From Callorhinus ursinus (taxonomy: Eukaryota; Chordata; Mammalia; Carnivora; Otariidae): a DNA stretch of 64,000 nt. The stretch covers positions 12,544,294-12,608,293 of the forward strand of contig NW_020312902.1 in assembly GCF_003265705.1 (NCBI RefSeq), written 5' to 3'. Positions 1 through 11,220 of this stretch are shown piece after piece; position 1 is the first letter of the stretch, and the number at the start of each line of letters is the position of its first letter. A program made the translations under genes and the position numbers. The notes under the pieces were generated by a model, which was given only the letters and a program-made list of their open reading frames with translations, was not told where the DNA came from and searched no databases.

Positions 1-331
1 TAAAAACTAAAATTCATATGGAACTGCAAAGATCCCAAACAGCCTAAGTAATTGTTAAGTAGACAAAGCTGGAGTCATCACACTCCAATTCCAAATTATA
101 TTAAAAAGCTATAATAATCAAAATAGTTTGGTACTGGCATAAAAACAAAAACATAAACCAATGGAACAGAAAAGAGAGCTGAGAAATAAACCCATGCATA
201 TATGGCCAACTATTCTCCAACAAGGGCACCAAGACTATACAATAGGAGAAAGCATTATCTCTTCAATAAATAATGTTGGAAAAATGGGATATCCAGATGT
301 CAAAAAATATGAAAATGGGCCCTTATGTTTA

Positions 332-526
332 TTATTTTTTAAGTTTTTATTTATTTATTTGAGAGAGAGAATGAGAGATAGAGAGCACGAGAGGGAAGAA
401 GGTCAGAGGGAGAAGCAGACTCCCTGCTGAGCAGGGAGCCCGATGTGGGACTCGATCCTGGGACTCCAGGATCATGACCTGAGCCGAAGGCAGTCGCTTA
501 ACCAACTGAGCCACCCAGGCGCCTGA
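332..526 (-). mobile_element. Can-SINE (SINEC), antisense
   Basis: Reverse-oriented carnivoran tRNA-derived SINE: T-rich tail and (GAGA) tract on the left, CT-rich body, and the tRNA-like head ending in CCACCCAGGCGCC on the right. It is flanked by a 12-bp identical target-site duplication CCCTTATGTTTA at 320-331 and 527-538, which fixes both ends. Inserted into the old L1 at 1-1945. Confidence 0.95.
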
Positions 527-1302
527 CCCTTATGTTTAAAGAACTAAATTTAACACCTGAAATCTTAAAACTTCTAGAAATAACCTAGGGAAAACTCCTT
601 GACATTCATCCGGGCAATGATTTATTGGATGTGATACCAAATGCAAAGGCAACAAAAGCAAAAATAAGCAAGTTGGATTACATCAAACTAAAAAGCTTTT
701 GCACAGCAAAATAAGCAATCAACAAAAAGAAAAGGCAGTCTATGGAATGGGAGAAAATATTTGTAAGCCATACATCTGACAAGAGATTATTAACCAAAAT
801 ATAATAGGAGTTCATGCAACACAAGAGTAATAAATAAGTAATCCAATTGCAAAATAGGAAGGAACTACATAGACATTCCTCCAAAAAAGACAAACTAATA
901 GCCAATAGGTATATGGAAATACATCAGTAATCATCAGGGAAATGCAAGTCAAAATCACAATGGGATATCATCTCACATCTGTTAGGAGGATAATTATTTT
1001 TAAAGAAAAAATACTGTCAAGGAGGTGAAGACAGTGAAATCTTGGTACACTGTTGGTAGGAATGTACATTAGTACATTAAGGAAAATAGCATGGAAGTTC
1101 CTCAAAAAAATAAATAAATAAAAATAAAACTATCATATGATCCAGCAATCTTACTACTAGATATTTATCCAAGGGAAATTAAATAAGGATCTCAAAGAGA
1201 TAATCAACATTATGTTGATTACATTATGTTCCTTACATTATTCACAATGTCAAGATATGGAAACAACCTGTGTCCATAGATGGACAAATAGATAAAGAAA
1301 AT

Positions 1303-1318
1303 GTGGTGTGTGTGTGTA

Positions 1319-1373
<55 letters not shown>

Positions 1374-1397
1374 GTGTGTACACACACACACACACAA
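1303..1397. repeat. (TG)n(TA)n...(CA)n compound microsatellite
   Basis: A run of TG dinucleotides passes into about 12 TA units, then a short spacer and a CA run. It sits just before the 'AATGGAATATTC' stretch of the L1, a place where L1 copies often carry an expanded dinucleotide. The TG and CA ends are complementary, so the tract can fold back on itself. Confidence 0.95.
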
Positions 1398-1959
1398 ATG
1401 GAATATTCAGACCTAAAATAAGGAAATCCTGCCATTTGCAACAATGAAGATGAATCTTGAAGGCATTATACTAAGTGAAATAAGCCAGACAGAGAAAGAG
1501 AAATATCATATTCTCTCAGTTATATGTGGATTATAAATTAGTCCAACACACAGAAGCAGAGAGTAGAATGATGGTCATCATGGGCTGATGAGAGGGGAAA
1601 ATAGGAAGTGATGCTTAAAGTGCAAAAAAAAAAATCAGTTATTTAAGGTAAGTTCTGGAGATCTACTATACAGCATTATAGCAAACAATACTTCATTGTA
1701 TACTTAAAATTTACCAAGAGAGTAGATCTTAGGTTAAGTGTTCTTACCATACACTCACAAATAATAACAAAGGAGACAGAAGGTAACTTTGGAAAGTGAT
1801 GGATATGTTTATGGCCTTGATTGTGGTGATAGTTTTTTGGGTGTATTCTTATCTCCAAACTCATCACTTTATATAGGTTAAATATGTATCACTTTTTATA
1901 TATCAACCATGCCTCAATAAATTAGTTTAAAAATAACTTTAAAAATATATAAGAAAAAA

Positions 1960-4471
1960 AGAGAAAATACAAAAATACAATGAAAAATACTCAATTAAAA
2001 CTAGAGGAAGCAAAAATAGTTTTTTTGGAAAACCAAAAAGAAAAAAAGAGAGTGATAAAGAAAAAGAAACATAAAGGCAAATAGAAAACAGTTACCAGTA
2101 CAGTAGATATGAAACCAATTTTATCAATAATCACTTAATATTAATGTCTAAATATACAATCAAAGTGGATTTAAAAAACAAATACTTTAAATATAAAGAC
2201 ACAGGGGTGCCTGGGTAGCTCAGTCAGTTAAGCATCTCTGTTCAGCTCAGGTCAGGATCCCAGTGTCCTAAGATCAAGCCTCTCATGGGGCTCCCTGCTA
2301 AGCCTGTTTCTCCCTCTCCCTCTGCCCCTCCCTCCTGCCCCCCCACTCCTGCGTGCTCTCTCACACACTCTCTCTCTCAAATAAATAAAACCTTTAAAAA
2401 AAATAAATATAAAGATACAAATTAAAAGGAAAGGGATGGAAGGAAATATACCATGATAACACAAATCAAAAGAAGGCTGAACTTACCATATTAATTTCAG
2501 ACAATATAGACTTCAGAGTAAAGAAACTTATCGGGGAAACAGGAGAACTGCATAATGAGAAAGGAATTAATTTTCCAAGAGAATATAGCATTTCTAAGTG
2601 TGTATGCTCCTAACAACAGAACACCAAAATACTTCAGACAAAAACTGGTAGAACTGCAAGAAGAAATAGGAAAATCCACTATTATAGTTGGGGTTGAAGA
2701 CAACACCCATTGATTAGTGATTGATACATCTAACAGGCAGAAAATCTGTAAGGATACAGTTGAACTGACAACCACCTTCAATCAACTGGGTCTAATTAAC
2801 ATTAATAGAATATTCCATTCAAGAACAGCAGAATATAAATTCTTCCTAAGCTTACATGAAATTCACCAAATCAGTATCTGGGTGATAAAGCACATCTTAA
2901 CAAATTTAAAAGAAGGTAAATCGTATGATGTATGTTCTTAGACCACAGTGGAATTAAATTAGAAATCAATAACAGAAAGATAGCTGGAAAATTCTAAAAT
3001 ATTTGGAGATTAAACAACACAGCATAAATAACACAGAGATCAAAGAAGTCTCAAGAGAAATTTTAAAATATTTTAAACTAAATGAAAATACAACATATCA
3101 AAACATATGAGATACATCAAAAGCGGTGCTTAAAGTGAAATTTAAGGCACTGAATATGCATTTATTAGAAAGAAGAGAGGACTAAATGTGTAATATAGGC
3201 TTCTACCTTAGGAAACTGGAAAATGAAGAGAAAATCAAACCCAATGTAAGATAAAAACAATACTTACAATTAGAGTAAAAATCAATGAAACTGAAAAAAA
3301 GGAAACCAATAGAAGAAATCAGTGAAATCAAATGCTGGTTCTTTGAAAAGATCAGTAAAATTGAAAGCCTCTAGCAAGGTTAAACCCCTGGGCACCCCCC
3401 ACCGAAAAAAAAAAAAGAAAGAAAGAAAAGCAGACATAGATACCAATTATTAGTATCATAAATGAAGAAGTCATTGAAAGAATTAAAAAAAAAAATTAAA
3501 ACCATAATAAACAAGTCTGTGTTCCAGAATTTGATAATCTAGATGGAACAGACCATTTCCTTGAAAGATGTAATTTACCAAAACTCAAGGAGAAAAAGAT
3601 AGCCTGAACAAACTTATATCTATTAAATAAAGTGAAGCAATGATTAATAATCTTCCAAGCCCAAGTGAGTTAACTGAATTCTACAAAATATTTAACAAAG
3701 TGATAGTGATTTTCCACAAACTCCACCAAAAAATACAACAAAAGGATCAATTCCTAATTCAATCTATGAGACCAGAATTATCTTAATATCAAAATCAGAC
3801 AAAGATATTACAATAAAGGGAAACTACAGGCCAATATACCTTATGAACATAGACCCAAATATCCTCAAAATTTTAGCAAAAGAATTATATATCATGACCA
3901 CGTATGATTTATCCCTATTGCTCAAAGCTGGTTTAGCATTCCAAAATTGTTTAATGTAATCTATCATATCTACAAGCTAAAGAAAATAATATGCATGATT
4001 ATATTAAAGATGCATTTTTTAAAACCCAATGGCCATTTATGATCAAAACTATTAGCAAATTGGAAATAGAGGGGACTGTCTTCAACTTGATTTTCAAAAT
4101 CTACAATTAAAGTTATACTTAATGATGAAAAATAAGTTGTGCTTCAACTGAGATCAGAAACTAGGCAAGAATATCCATCCTCACCATTCCTATTCAACGT
4201 TGTACTGGAAGTTCTGGCTAATGCACTAAGACAAGAAAAATAAATAAAAGTATACAGAAAAGGAATGGAGAAATAAAGCACTTTTTGTTTACAAGTATCC
4301 TGACTGTCTATGTACAAAATCCCAAAGAGTCAACAAGAAAAAACCCTCTGGAAATTAGTGATTATATTATGGTTGCAGGATACAAGGCAAATACACAAAA
4401 GTTGATTGTCATCCTATATACCAACAATACACAATTAGAATTTGAAAGTTAAAATGCTGCATTATTGATTA
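1960..4471 (+). mobile_element. Ancient L1 LINE fragment (ORF2 endonuclease to RT region)
   Basis: Sense-oriented and much decayed. The endonuclease part is readable at about 2600-2960: frames encode VYAPNN, then 'IGKSTIIVG.EDN', and then 'DHSGIKLEINNR' near 2940-2970. RT-domain remains follow: '[16 protein letters not shown]'-like coding lies at about 4190-4240. Stops and frameshifts occur throughout. The 3' end is lost, because a Tigger-like element lies at 4502. A SINE interrupts it at 2204-2404. The subfamily (L1M type) is not resolved. Confidence 0.75.
2204..2404 (+). mobile_element. Can-SINE (SINEC), sense
   Basis: Begins GGGGTGCCTGGGTAGCTCAG and ends with AAATAAATAAAACC plus an A-run. 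Target-site duplication AAATATAAAGAYACA at 2189-2203 and 2405-2419 (one mismatch). The body is diverged, with a C-rich expansion near 2320-2350. Confidence 0.93.
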
Positions 4472-4648
4472 TTATCTCCTTCCAAAGAATATTTAGGTAT
4501 ACACTAACCCTTAAACAACATGAGTTTGAATTGCACGGGTTCACTTCTACATAGAATTTTTTTTACAGTACAGAAGTGAACCCGTGCAATTCAAACTCAT
4601 GTTGTTTAAGGGTTAGTGTATACCTAAATATTCTTTGGAAGGAGATAA
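4472..4648. repeat. Perfect 77-bp inverted repeat with 23-bp spacer
   Basis: Left arm 4472-4548 and right arm 4572-4648 are exact reverse complements, 77 of 77 bases, compared base by base. The spacer is 4549-4571. The left arm spans the junction between L1 flank (4472-4501) and the first 47 bp of the Tigger-like element, so the right arm copies both flank and element end in reverse. It is therefore not simply the element's own terminal repeats. Confidence 0.97.
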
Positions 4649-5071
4649 AATTCCCTTAACATCTTGGGGTGCCTGGGTGTCTCAGTCATTAAGCATCTGC
4701 CTTCAGCTCAGGTCATGACCCCAGGCTCCTGGGATCGAGCCCCGCATCAGGTTCCCTGTTCAGTGGGGAGCCTGCTTCTCCCTCTCCCACTCCCCCTGCC
4801 TGTGTTCCCTCTCTTACTGTGTCTCTCTCTGTCAAATAAATAAATTTTTTTAAAAAAATTCCCTTAACATCTTTTTCTTTAGCTTACCTTAAGAATACAA
4901 TATACAGTATATATAACATACACAATATATGTTGCCTGTTTATGTTATTAGTAAGGCTTCTAATCAACAGTAGGCTATTGGTAGTTAAGTTTTGGAACTC
5001 AAAAGTTATACATGATTTATGACTGTATGGGGGTTAACACTTCTAACCCCTGCATTATCAATTAATGTTGG
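4502..5071 (+). mobile_element. Tigger-like non-autonomous DNA transposon, with internal inverted duplication and SINE insertion
   Basis: The left terminus reads CACTAACCCTTAAACAAC after a TA. The body near 4880-5060 shares the layout of the complete copy at 38362-38702: 'TTTAGCTTACCTTAAGAATAC', a 'GTTATTAGTAAGGCTTC' stretch, 'CAACAGTAGGCTATTG', then 'AACCCCTGCATTAT' near the right end, followed by TA. Roughly 25-30 bp after the left terminal block are replaced by an inverted copy of that same block plus flank (see 4472-4648). A SINE is inserted at 4665-4854. The right terminus is decayed. The Tc1/mariner superfamily is inferred from TA flanks and terminal similarity. Confidence 0.75.
4665..4854 (+). 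mobile_element. Can-SINE (SINEC), sense
   Basis: Starts GGGGTGCCTGGGTGTCTCAG and ends in AAATAAATAAATTTTTTTAA. It is bounded by an 18-bp perfect target-site duplication AAAATTCCCTTAACATCT at 4647-4664 and 4855-4872. The left copy touches the last two bases of the palindrome's right arm. Confidence 0.95.
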
Positions 5072-5186
5072 TATAAATACAAAATATGTACAGTATTTCT
5101 ATGTGGGGATCATAAAACTCAGGCGACAGGAATCAAAGACAAATAAATTGAGGTATGTTATGTTCTTATACAAGAATGCTCAGTAA

Positions 5187-5390
5187 GACTATGGACTCTG
5201 AGAAACAAACTGAGGGTTTTAGAGGGGAGGGGGTGGGGGGATGGGTTAGCCCAGTGATGGGTATTAAGGAGGGCACGTATTGAATGGAGCCCTGGGTATT
5301 ATACGCAAACAATGAATCTTGGAACACAACATCAAAAACTAATGATGTAATGTATGATGACTAACATAAATAAAATAAAATTAAAAAAAA
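5187..5390 (+). mobile_element. 5'-truncated L1 3' end (about 0.2 kb)
   Basis: Contains the carnivore L1 3'UTR phrases GGACTCTGAGAAACAAAC, a G-rich run, GGTATTAAGGAGGGCACG, and ends with TAAATAAAATAAAATTA plus an A-tail. The duplication AGAATRCTCAGTAA lies at 5173-5186 and 5391-5404 (one mismatch). It matches the tail of the long L1 at 41105-44548. Confidence 0.93.
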
Positions 5391-5912
5391 AGAATACTCA
5401 GTAATTTCAGGATGTCTGTTCTTCCCAACTTGATCTGTGTATTCAGTATAATGTCAGTAAAATCTGTAATTATAACCCCTCTTTCCTTTCTGATAGTAAT
5501 AATTTGTTTTCTCTCTCAATCTTATCAGTATGACTAGATGCTTATCAGTTATATTGACCCTTCCAAAGAACCAGCTTTTAATTTCATTAATTTTCTCTAT
5601 TTTTAAATTTGTTTTCCATTCATTGGTTTTTGCTCTTACCTTTATTATCTTTGCCCTTCTGTTTGCTTCAGATTTTTTTGTTCAGATTTTTTTCTCCTCC
5701 AATCTCTTTCCTCTATTTGGACTTCTAATTACATATGTTAAAATGTTTGATATTACTCTCATCATCTTGGATGCTATGTTCTGTGCACTCTCTCTTTCTC
5801 CCTAGTATATCTTTTACTTTTCTTGGTAGGATTTTTACTTTAGTTCCCATTTCTTTGATGAAATTCCCTGCATCTTTGTGCAGGTTGTTCACCTTTTCCA
5901 CTAAATCTTTAA

Positions 5913-5993
5913 TTTTTTTATTTTTATTTTATTATGTTAGTCACCATACATCATTAGTTTTTGATGTAATGATCCACAATTCATTGTTTTCAT
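5913..5993 (-). mobile_element. 81-bp L1 3'-tail insertion, antisense
   Basis: Antisense copy of only the last bases of the carnivore L1 3'UTR (TTATGTTAGTCACCATACATC, then GATCCACAATTCATTG). It is flanked by CCACTAAATYTTTAA at 5898-5912 and 5994-6008 (one mismatch). It is an extreme 5' truncation. Confidence 0.9.
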
Positions 5994-6144
5994 CCACTAA
6001 ATTTTTAAAAACTAATCATAAAGTGTCTGATGGCTCCAAGTACTAGGTCATCTCTAAATCAAGTCCTTCCTTTTTTATTGCATTTCCTTTTGACAATACA
6101 TTTTTTGTTTTTTCTTGCCTTTTAATTTTTTTAGGGCCATTCTT

Positions 6145-6320
6145 TTTTTTAAATTTTACTTTATTATGTTATGTTAGTCACCATACAGTACATCATTAAT
6201 TTTTGATGTAGTGATCCACAATTCACTGTTACCATATAACACCCAGTGCTCCATGTAGTACATGTCCTCCTTAATATCCATCACTGAGCTAACACATCCC
6301 CCCTCCCCTCTAAAACCCTC
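6145..6320 (-). mobile_element. L1 3' end, antisense, truncated
   Basis: T-rich start, then antisense carnivore L1 3'UTR phrases: GTTAGTCACCATACAGTACATC, AACACCCAGTGCTCCATG, CTCCTTAATATCCATCACTG and the C-rich run. No convincing target-site duplication was found, so both ends are approximate. Confidence 0.85.
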
Positions 6321-6930
6321 ATCGATTGAATATCCCATGAAGTATATTAGAAAATAAGATATGCATTAGCAATGTGTAAAAATACACATGTCTTTTCTCA
6401 ATTGTAGAGGATTAAGCCAATCTCATCAGGAATTTAGCTGGGTAAATTTTAGTGTTGTTTGGTTTACCCTTGAGTGCACCACAAACTTCAAATTCCATTA
6501 ATTATGACTGGTGTTTATAAAAGTAGCTGTGATTGTTGAGTTCTTCTGTGTTTTTGCCCCACCCTTGCCTTTCAGCCATCACTGTACATCTCTGTTTCAG
6601 AAGGATGTTTTTCTATGTTCTTTTCTGAGTAGTAAACTCATACTGCTTGCTATGCTGATGGTGGAAGACAGAAACAGTATTGTCCTGGTCCAGCCTGAGT
6701 GTTAGGTATTCCCTGTGTTTCTGAGCCATGGAGGTGGCATTCTCTCAGATTCTTGCCCCCTCTTTCATAGCAGAAAGCTAACTTCTGCCTTGAATCTGTA
6801 GCAAGTTTGTACAGGAGTTTATTACCCTTTTTCCCTGAGGTATGAGACCTCAAATAGTATTAGTATGGAATCCTGGGCTCTGTACATTTTCCTGTGATTT
6901 TAATAAAGAAGAATTTACTAATGCCAATGG

Positions 6931-9564
6931 ACTCCATTTCATATTGCCTTTTTTTTTTTGCAGATAAATCTTCATTCAGTTCTACTTTTGAGTTTTTTTG
7001 GAACACACATTGAGTGAGATTTCAAAAATACAAAGATGCAAACTATTTGAACCAAAGACACATTTTCCTTTCTATATTATGGAAGATATTCAGCATTTTC
7101 TTTTCTGTTTTCTATTTCTCATTTTATAATTTCCCTAGAACAACTTTTCTGGAGCCTCAACATCATTTTTAAATTTCAGTTGGAAGGCTGCTTTGCTTAA
7201 TTGAATCCACTCTGCCTGAGAGTGGTTAATTATTAGAACAGCCACTGACATGCAATTCCCAGGATGATTTTTGATGTTTTCCAAGTCACATATGTGAATG
7301 GCTTGTTCTTTGCGGCAAAAGTAGTCAGTCAGGCAGAACAATGTATGTGGATAATTTAGAAGTTATACATGAGAAAAGGAGATCTATACACAACTGGATT
7401 TCAAGGTCTTCCTGTCAAGGGTGTTAGTCTAATCAATCATTACTTCTAAATTCACATAGTATATTTATCTCTTGTGTTGGAGTGTTGAAAGCCAAGATTA
7501 ATGATGGCAATGGGGAGTGCAGCTTTTGCAAAAGATAGTGACAAGATATCCTTGGAGAATCTCTTCTGTGTTATCCAACGTTTTCTAATAGACTAGTATG
7601 AAAGTAGAAATATTTTGGTTACTCAGCTTTCTAATTTGGGTGTAAATGTTAAAATGACATAAATTATCCAGACAGATTATATCTAGTGTTGTTTTCCCAT
7701 TAGTTGAATGGTTCATTAATTTATATCTAATCTTTTTTTTTTTTCCTGACACCATTGCATTCACTATAACAAATCCAATTGACTTTTCCTGGCTATTTTC
7801 ACAATGTTTCATTGCAATTTGCTTCATCTTGTTTGGAATATAAAATTTAACTGACATTAAATGCTAAGAGAATAAGAGTGACCATATTAACACTGTAGTG
7901 TTAGTACAGTTTTAGCTATTCTGATTTATTTAAAGAATGATGATGGTAAATTAAACTCATCAATATAAGCAATGCATATCGTCCACTTGGGCAATACAAA
8001 GAGAAATATATCCCAAACAAAAATTATGTTTCTTGTCTTTTATATGCTTCTACACAAATATATATATAATAGTATTATAGACAGTATTTAAAAATATTTT
8101 CCAGTACACACTATCTGTGGGATGTTCAACTTCTTAGCATGCATGACATAGGAAAAGCTCATGTAAATTTTACCCCAGTTATCACTCTATCCTCACTTAA
8201 TGTTTTTACCTACAAATGCAATGCTATGAAAACTCTGAACTTATGACCAATCTCAAACATTTGGTGCCCTCACAGAACTCTCTACTTAGGCACTTGCCAT
8301 TTTCCCTGGGTATCCATGGGATACCAATGGGTATCCATTCTACTCCTGCCCACTAATCAGCCTTAATATCCAGTTGGAATGTTATTTGTGTTCATGCCTT
8401 TTATTTTTTTATTCAGAGTGGTAAATGCATTCTTTCATTATAGAGTCTATCTTACTATATGGTAATTTTCTGTTTATATTTTATAAAATTTTTATTCTAT
8501 GTATCTCCCCCATAGGTTGACTACTAGAGGAACAGAACTATACCATTAGTTTTTATAGTTTCAGTATTCTAGGATATCACTTCTCATCTAATATATATTC
8601 ATTGAATGATAAATGACTAAACTACCTATTTGATAATGGATTGAGTAAATAGAAGAATGAATTTGGGTTGTTAGTAATTAGTTGATCCTAATGGAAAATA
8701 GTTCCATTTCTGAAGAAAAACCTAAAATATATGCCCTTTTGGCAGTGACCTAATTGCTTATTTGAAGAGGATTTTCTGAAAATTTTAAGAAAACAGGTAC
8801 AAGTAGATACCAAAGACCATCTTCCTTTGTCTCCCTCACAGCAATGCAGACAACACTCCTCATTTGCAAAGTTCAAGCATTTCTAATTTTGTTGTTGTTA
8901 CTATTATTAAATAGCATGTATGTAGTGTTATGTACTTTTCTCTGTGTTTCAGAGCACTTAGTTCTTTAACAACCTATGATCAGAGTTCTGTGAATCTGAC
9001 AAATATTCAATAGTTAATAAGAGGCTCATCACCAGTTGTTCTTAAACCCAGCTATCTCCAAGGATAGTCTCATCAGAGCCACAGAGTTGCTTGGATTCAG
9101 AGATGCTGGCTCATGATAACAAGACACAAATCACTATGTGAAAACCAGAATGACAGTTTGCTAATTTTCCATGAGACATGTAAGATTTTGGATCAATCAA
9201 CAGTATTTTTGGTCTGACCAGAATTGTCTCACTGTAGGTTACTTAGAAGCCAAAGTATCAGAAGTGTACTTGATCAAAATTTCATAAAAGGAAAACAGAA
9301 GCTATAATAAGGCTGTGTAATTAATGACATTGGGTTCAGATGGGCCTGCCAGGAACCCAGATATTAACTTCAGTCTAATGGGCATCCTTTCCTGTTGACC
9401 AGTTTGAATATGCATTGCCAATGTTTTTCTTTGCCATTCACTTTTTCTATACTTATTCTTTCACTCATGATCGATTCACCTTTTGACCGACACAGTCTTT
9501 CTCTTTGTCTGTTCCTATCTTCAGTCAGGTTACTTTCAGATTTTGCTGCCCAAGCATCTCTTCA
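6931..9564. other. Mostly unclassified AT-rich sequence, no gene seen
   Basis: I see no coding pattern, RNA gene or clear young repeat. Open frames are short and lack recognisable protein features. A possible L2 3' end lies near 8500-8620 (see separate entry). The rest is ordinary AT-rich intergenic or intronic sequence. Confidence 0.5.
8500..8620 (+). repeat. Possible L2 LINE 3' end remnant
   Basis: The end TATATATTCATTGAATGATAAATGAC resembles the L2 3' terminus (TTGTTGAATGAATGA), preceded by a decayed 'GACTACTAGAGGAACAG...' block. It is highly diverged and the call is tentative. Confidence 0.4.
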
Positions 9565-9579
9565 AGAGGGTCAATTTTT

Positions 9580-10706
9580 TTAAATTAACATATAATGTAT
9601 TCTTTGTTGTAGGGGTACAAGTCTGTGATTCATCAGTCTTACACAACATCCAGTGCTCAGCATAACACATACCCTCCCCAGTGTCCATCACCCAGCCACC
9701 TCATCCCTCCCACCCCCTTCCACTCCAGCAACCCTCAGTTTGTTTCCTAAGATTAAGAGTCTCTTATGGTTGGTTTCCCTCTCTGGTTTCATCTTCTTTC
9801 AGTTTTTTCCTCTCTTCCCCTATAATCCTCTGCCTTCTTTCTCAAATTCCTCATATCAGTGTGATCATATGATAATTGTCTTTCTATGATTGCCTTATCT
9901 CACTTAGCACAATAGCCTCTAGTTCCATCCACATAATTGTAAATGGCAAGATATTACTTTTTTGATGGCTGTGTGATATTCCATTGTCTATATATACCAC
10001 ATCATCTTTATCCATTCAGTTGTCAATGGACATCTGGGCTCTTTCCACAGTTTAGTTGTTGTGCACATTGCTGCTATAAAAACTGGGGTGCATGTGCCCC
10101 TTCATATCACTATATTTGTATCTTTGGGGTAAATACCCCGTAGTGTAATTGCTGGGTTATATGGTAGCTCTATTTTCAACTTTTTGAGGAACCTCCATAC
10201 TGTTTTCCAGAGTGGCTGCACCAGCTTACATTCCCACCAACAGTGTAGGAGGGTTCCCCTTTCTCTGCATCCTCACCAACATTTGTCATTTCCTGACTTG
10301 TTAATTTTAGCCATTCTGACTGGTGTGAGGTGGTATCTCCCTGAAGTTTTGATTTTTATTTCCCTGATGCTGAGTGATGTTGAACACTTTTTCATGTGTC
10401 TATTGGCCACTTGGATGTCTTCTTTGCAGAAATGTCTGTTCATGCCTTCTGTGCATTTCTAAGATTGGATTATTTGTTCTTTGGGTGTTGAGAAGGTCTT
10501 TACAGATTTTGGATACTAGTCCTTTATGTGACATGTCATTTGAAAGTACCTTCTCCCATTCTGTTGGTTGTCTTTTGGTTTTGTTGACTGTTTCCTTTGC
10601 TGTGCAAAAGTTTTTATATTGATGAAGTCCCAATAGTTCATTTATACCCTTGCTTCCCTTGCCTTTGGAGACAAGTCTAGCAAGAATTTGCTTCAGCCGA
10701 GGTCCG
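9580..10706 (-). mobile_element. L1 LINE, antisense, 3' 1.1 kb
   Basis: Antisense L1 3'UTR and ORF2 C-terminal region. Readable antisense blocks include GGCTGTGTGATATTCCATTG, TTGGGGTAAATACC, CATACTGTTTTCCAGAGTGG, TTCCCACCAACAGTGTAGG, CCATTCTGACTGGTGTGAGG and CTTTGCTGTGCAAAAG. The AGAGGGTCAATTTTT duplication at 9565-9579 and 10707-10721 marks both ends. Frames are disrupted. It is younger than the L1s at 1-4471 but not intact. Confidence 0.95.
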
Positions 10707-10769
10707 AGAGGGTCAATTTTTAACATCTCTATTGTAAACCATCACAGCAGCAGTGAGTTGACATTTCAG

Positions 10770-10965
10770 TAATAAACCAGGCACTGTTCCAATTATTTTC
10801 CTTTTATAAAATTTAATTTTCACAACCTTTTAAATAGTTACTTTTTACTTCTGCTGTACAAGTGAGGAAATGTTGTCTTAAGGAATTTGAATAAATTCCT
10901 CAAGAATACCCAGTATTAGCTGGGGGGAGTCAGGGTAAAAATCAAGCTCTATGTGTTTTCAGATT
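10770..10965 (+). repeat. MIR SINE remnant
   Basis: Sense MIR features: 'CCAGGCACTGTTCCAA' start, 'TAATTTTCACAACC' middle, 'TACAAGTGAGGAAATG' core and a decayed 'CTCAAGAATACCCAGTATTAGCTGG' end. Ancient and diverged. Confidence 0.65.
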
Positions 10966-11116
10966 CTCAGTACATAACATTTGGAGGATTATGAGTTGAT
11001 TTCATTACTTAGCTCTCAGAGGGAAAGTTTATTTCCGTATCCATTTTCTTGAGGACAAGCCATTATTGCCATCATGTGCTTCCTACAGCCGCTATTATTA
11101 GTTTTTTTTTTTTTTT

Positions 11117-11220
11117 AATGAGGCAAGTGATGGGTAAATACATTAGGTGAGCTGTCCAAAGTCACACAGCTAAGGAAGTGACATAACAAACTTTGGAATC
11201 CAAGGTTTTCTGGTTTCAAC
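11117..11220 (+). repeat. MIR SINE remnant
   Basis: The MIR core is clear: ATGAGGCAAG, then GTCCAAAGTCACACAGCTAAGG and GGAATCCAAGG. It is preceded by a 16-base T-run (11102-11116). Confidence 0.7.

Larger units (their letters stand above)
1..1945 (+). mobile_element. Old L1 LINE, 3' half (ORF2 C-terminal region plus 3'UTR)
   Basis: Sense-strand remnant of L1 ORF2 and 3'UTR, cut by the left window edge. Recognisable landmarks in order are the region encoding the '[13 protein letters not shown]'-type segment near 140-170, the 'SLFNKW' area near 260, the host-like 'HYTMEYY' equivalent around 1400, the 'EYHILSVICG'-like end near 1500, and a 3'UTR with the 'GATGGATATGTTTATGGCCTTG' type of phrase, ending at a weak A-rich tail near 1945. 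Reading frames are broken by many stops, so it is inactive. The style resembles older L1MA-like elements. A SINE (332-526) and a TG/TA/CA microsatellite (1303-1397) lie inside it. Confidence 0.85.
5405..6930 (-). mobile_element. Older antisense L1 (ORF2 N-terminal part, then probable upstream region)
   Basis: About 5480-5700 reads as antisense L1 around the endonuclease-RT boundary, with the familiar 'CCAAAGAACCAGCTTTTAATTTCATTAA' type of block. Further right, in the direction of the element's 5' end, the sequence keeps a repeat-like character ('TTGTTCACCTTTTCCACTAAATC', 'GCTATGCTGATGGTGGAAG'), which I read as ORF1 or 5'UTR of an old L1. The part beyond 6330 is less certain. Two younger L1 tails are inserted, at 5913-5993 and about 6145-6320. 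Confidence 0.5.

Noticed and set aside
1303..1397. CRISPR-like repetitive array
   Set aside because: It is a dinucleotide microsatellite inside an L1. No repeat-spacer structure exists anywhere in the window.
2204..2270. tRNA-like heads of the SINEs as tRNA genes
   Set aside because: They are the tRNA-derived promoters of Can-SINEs with degenerate arms, followed by SINE bodies and tails.
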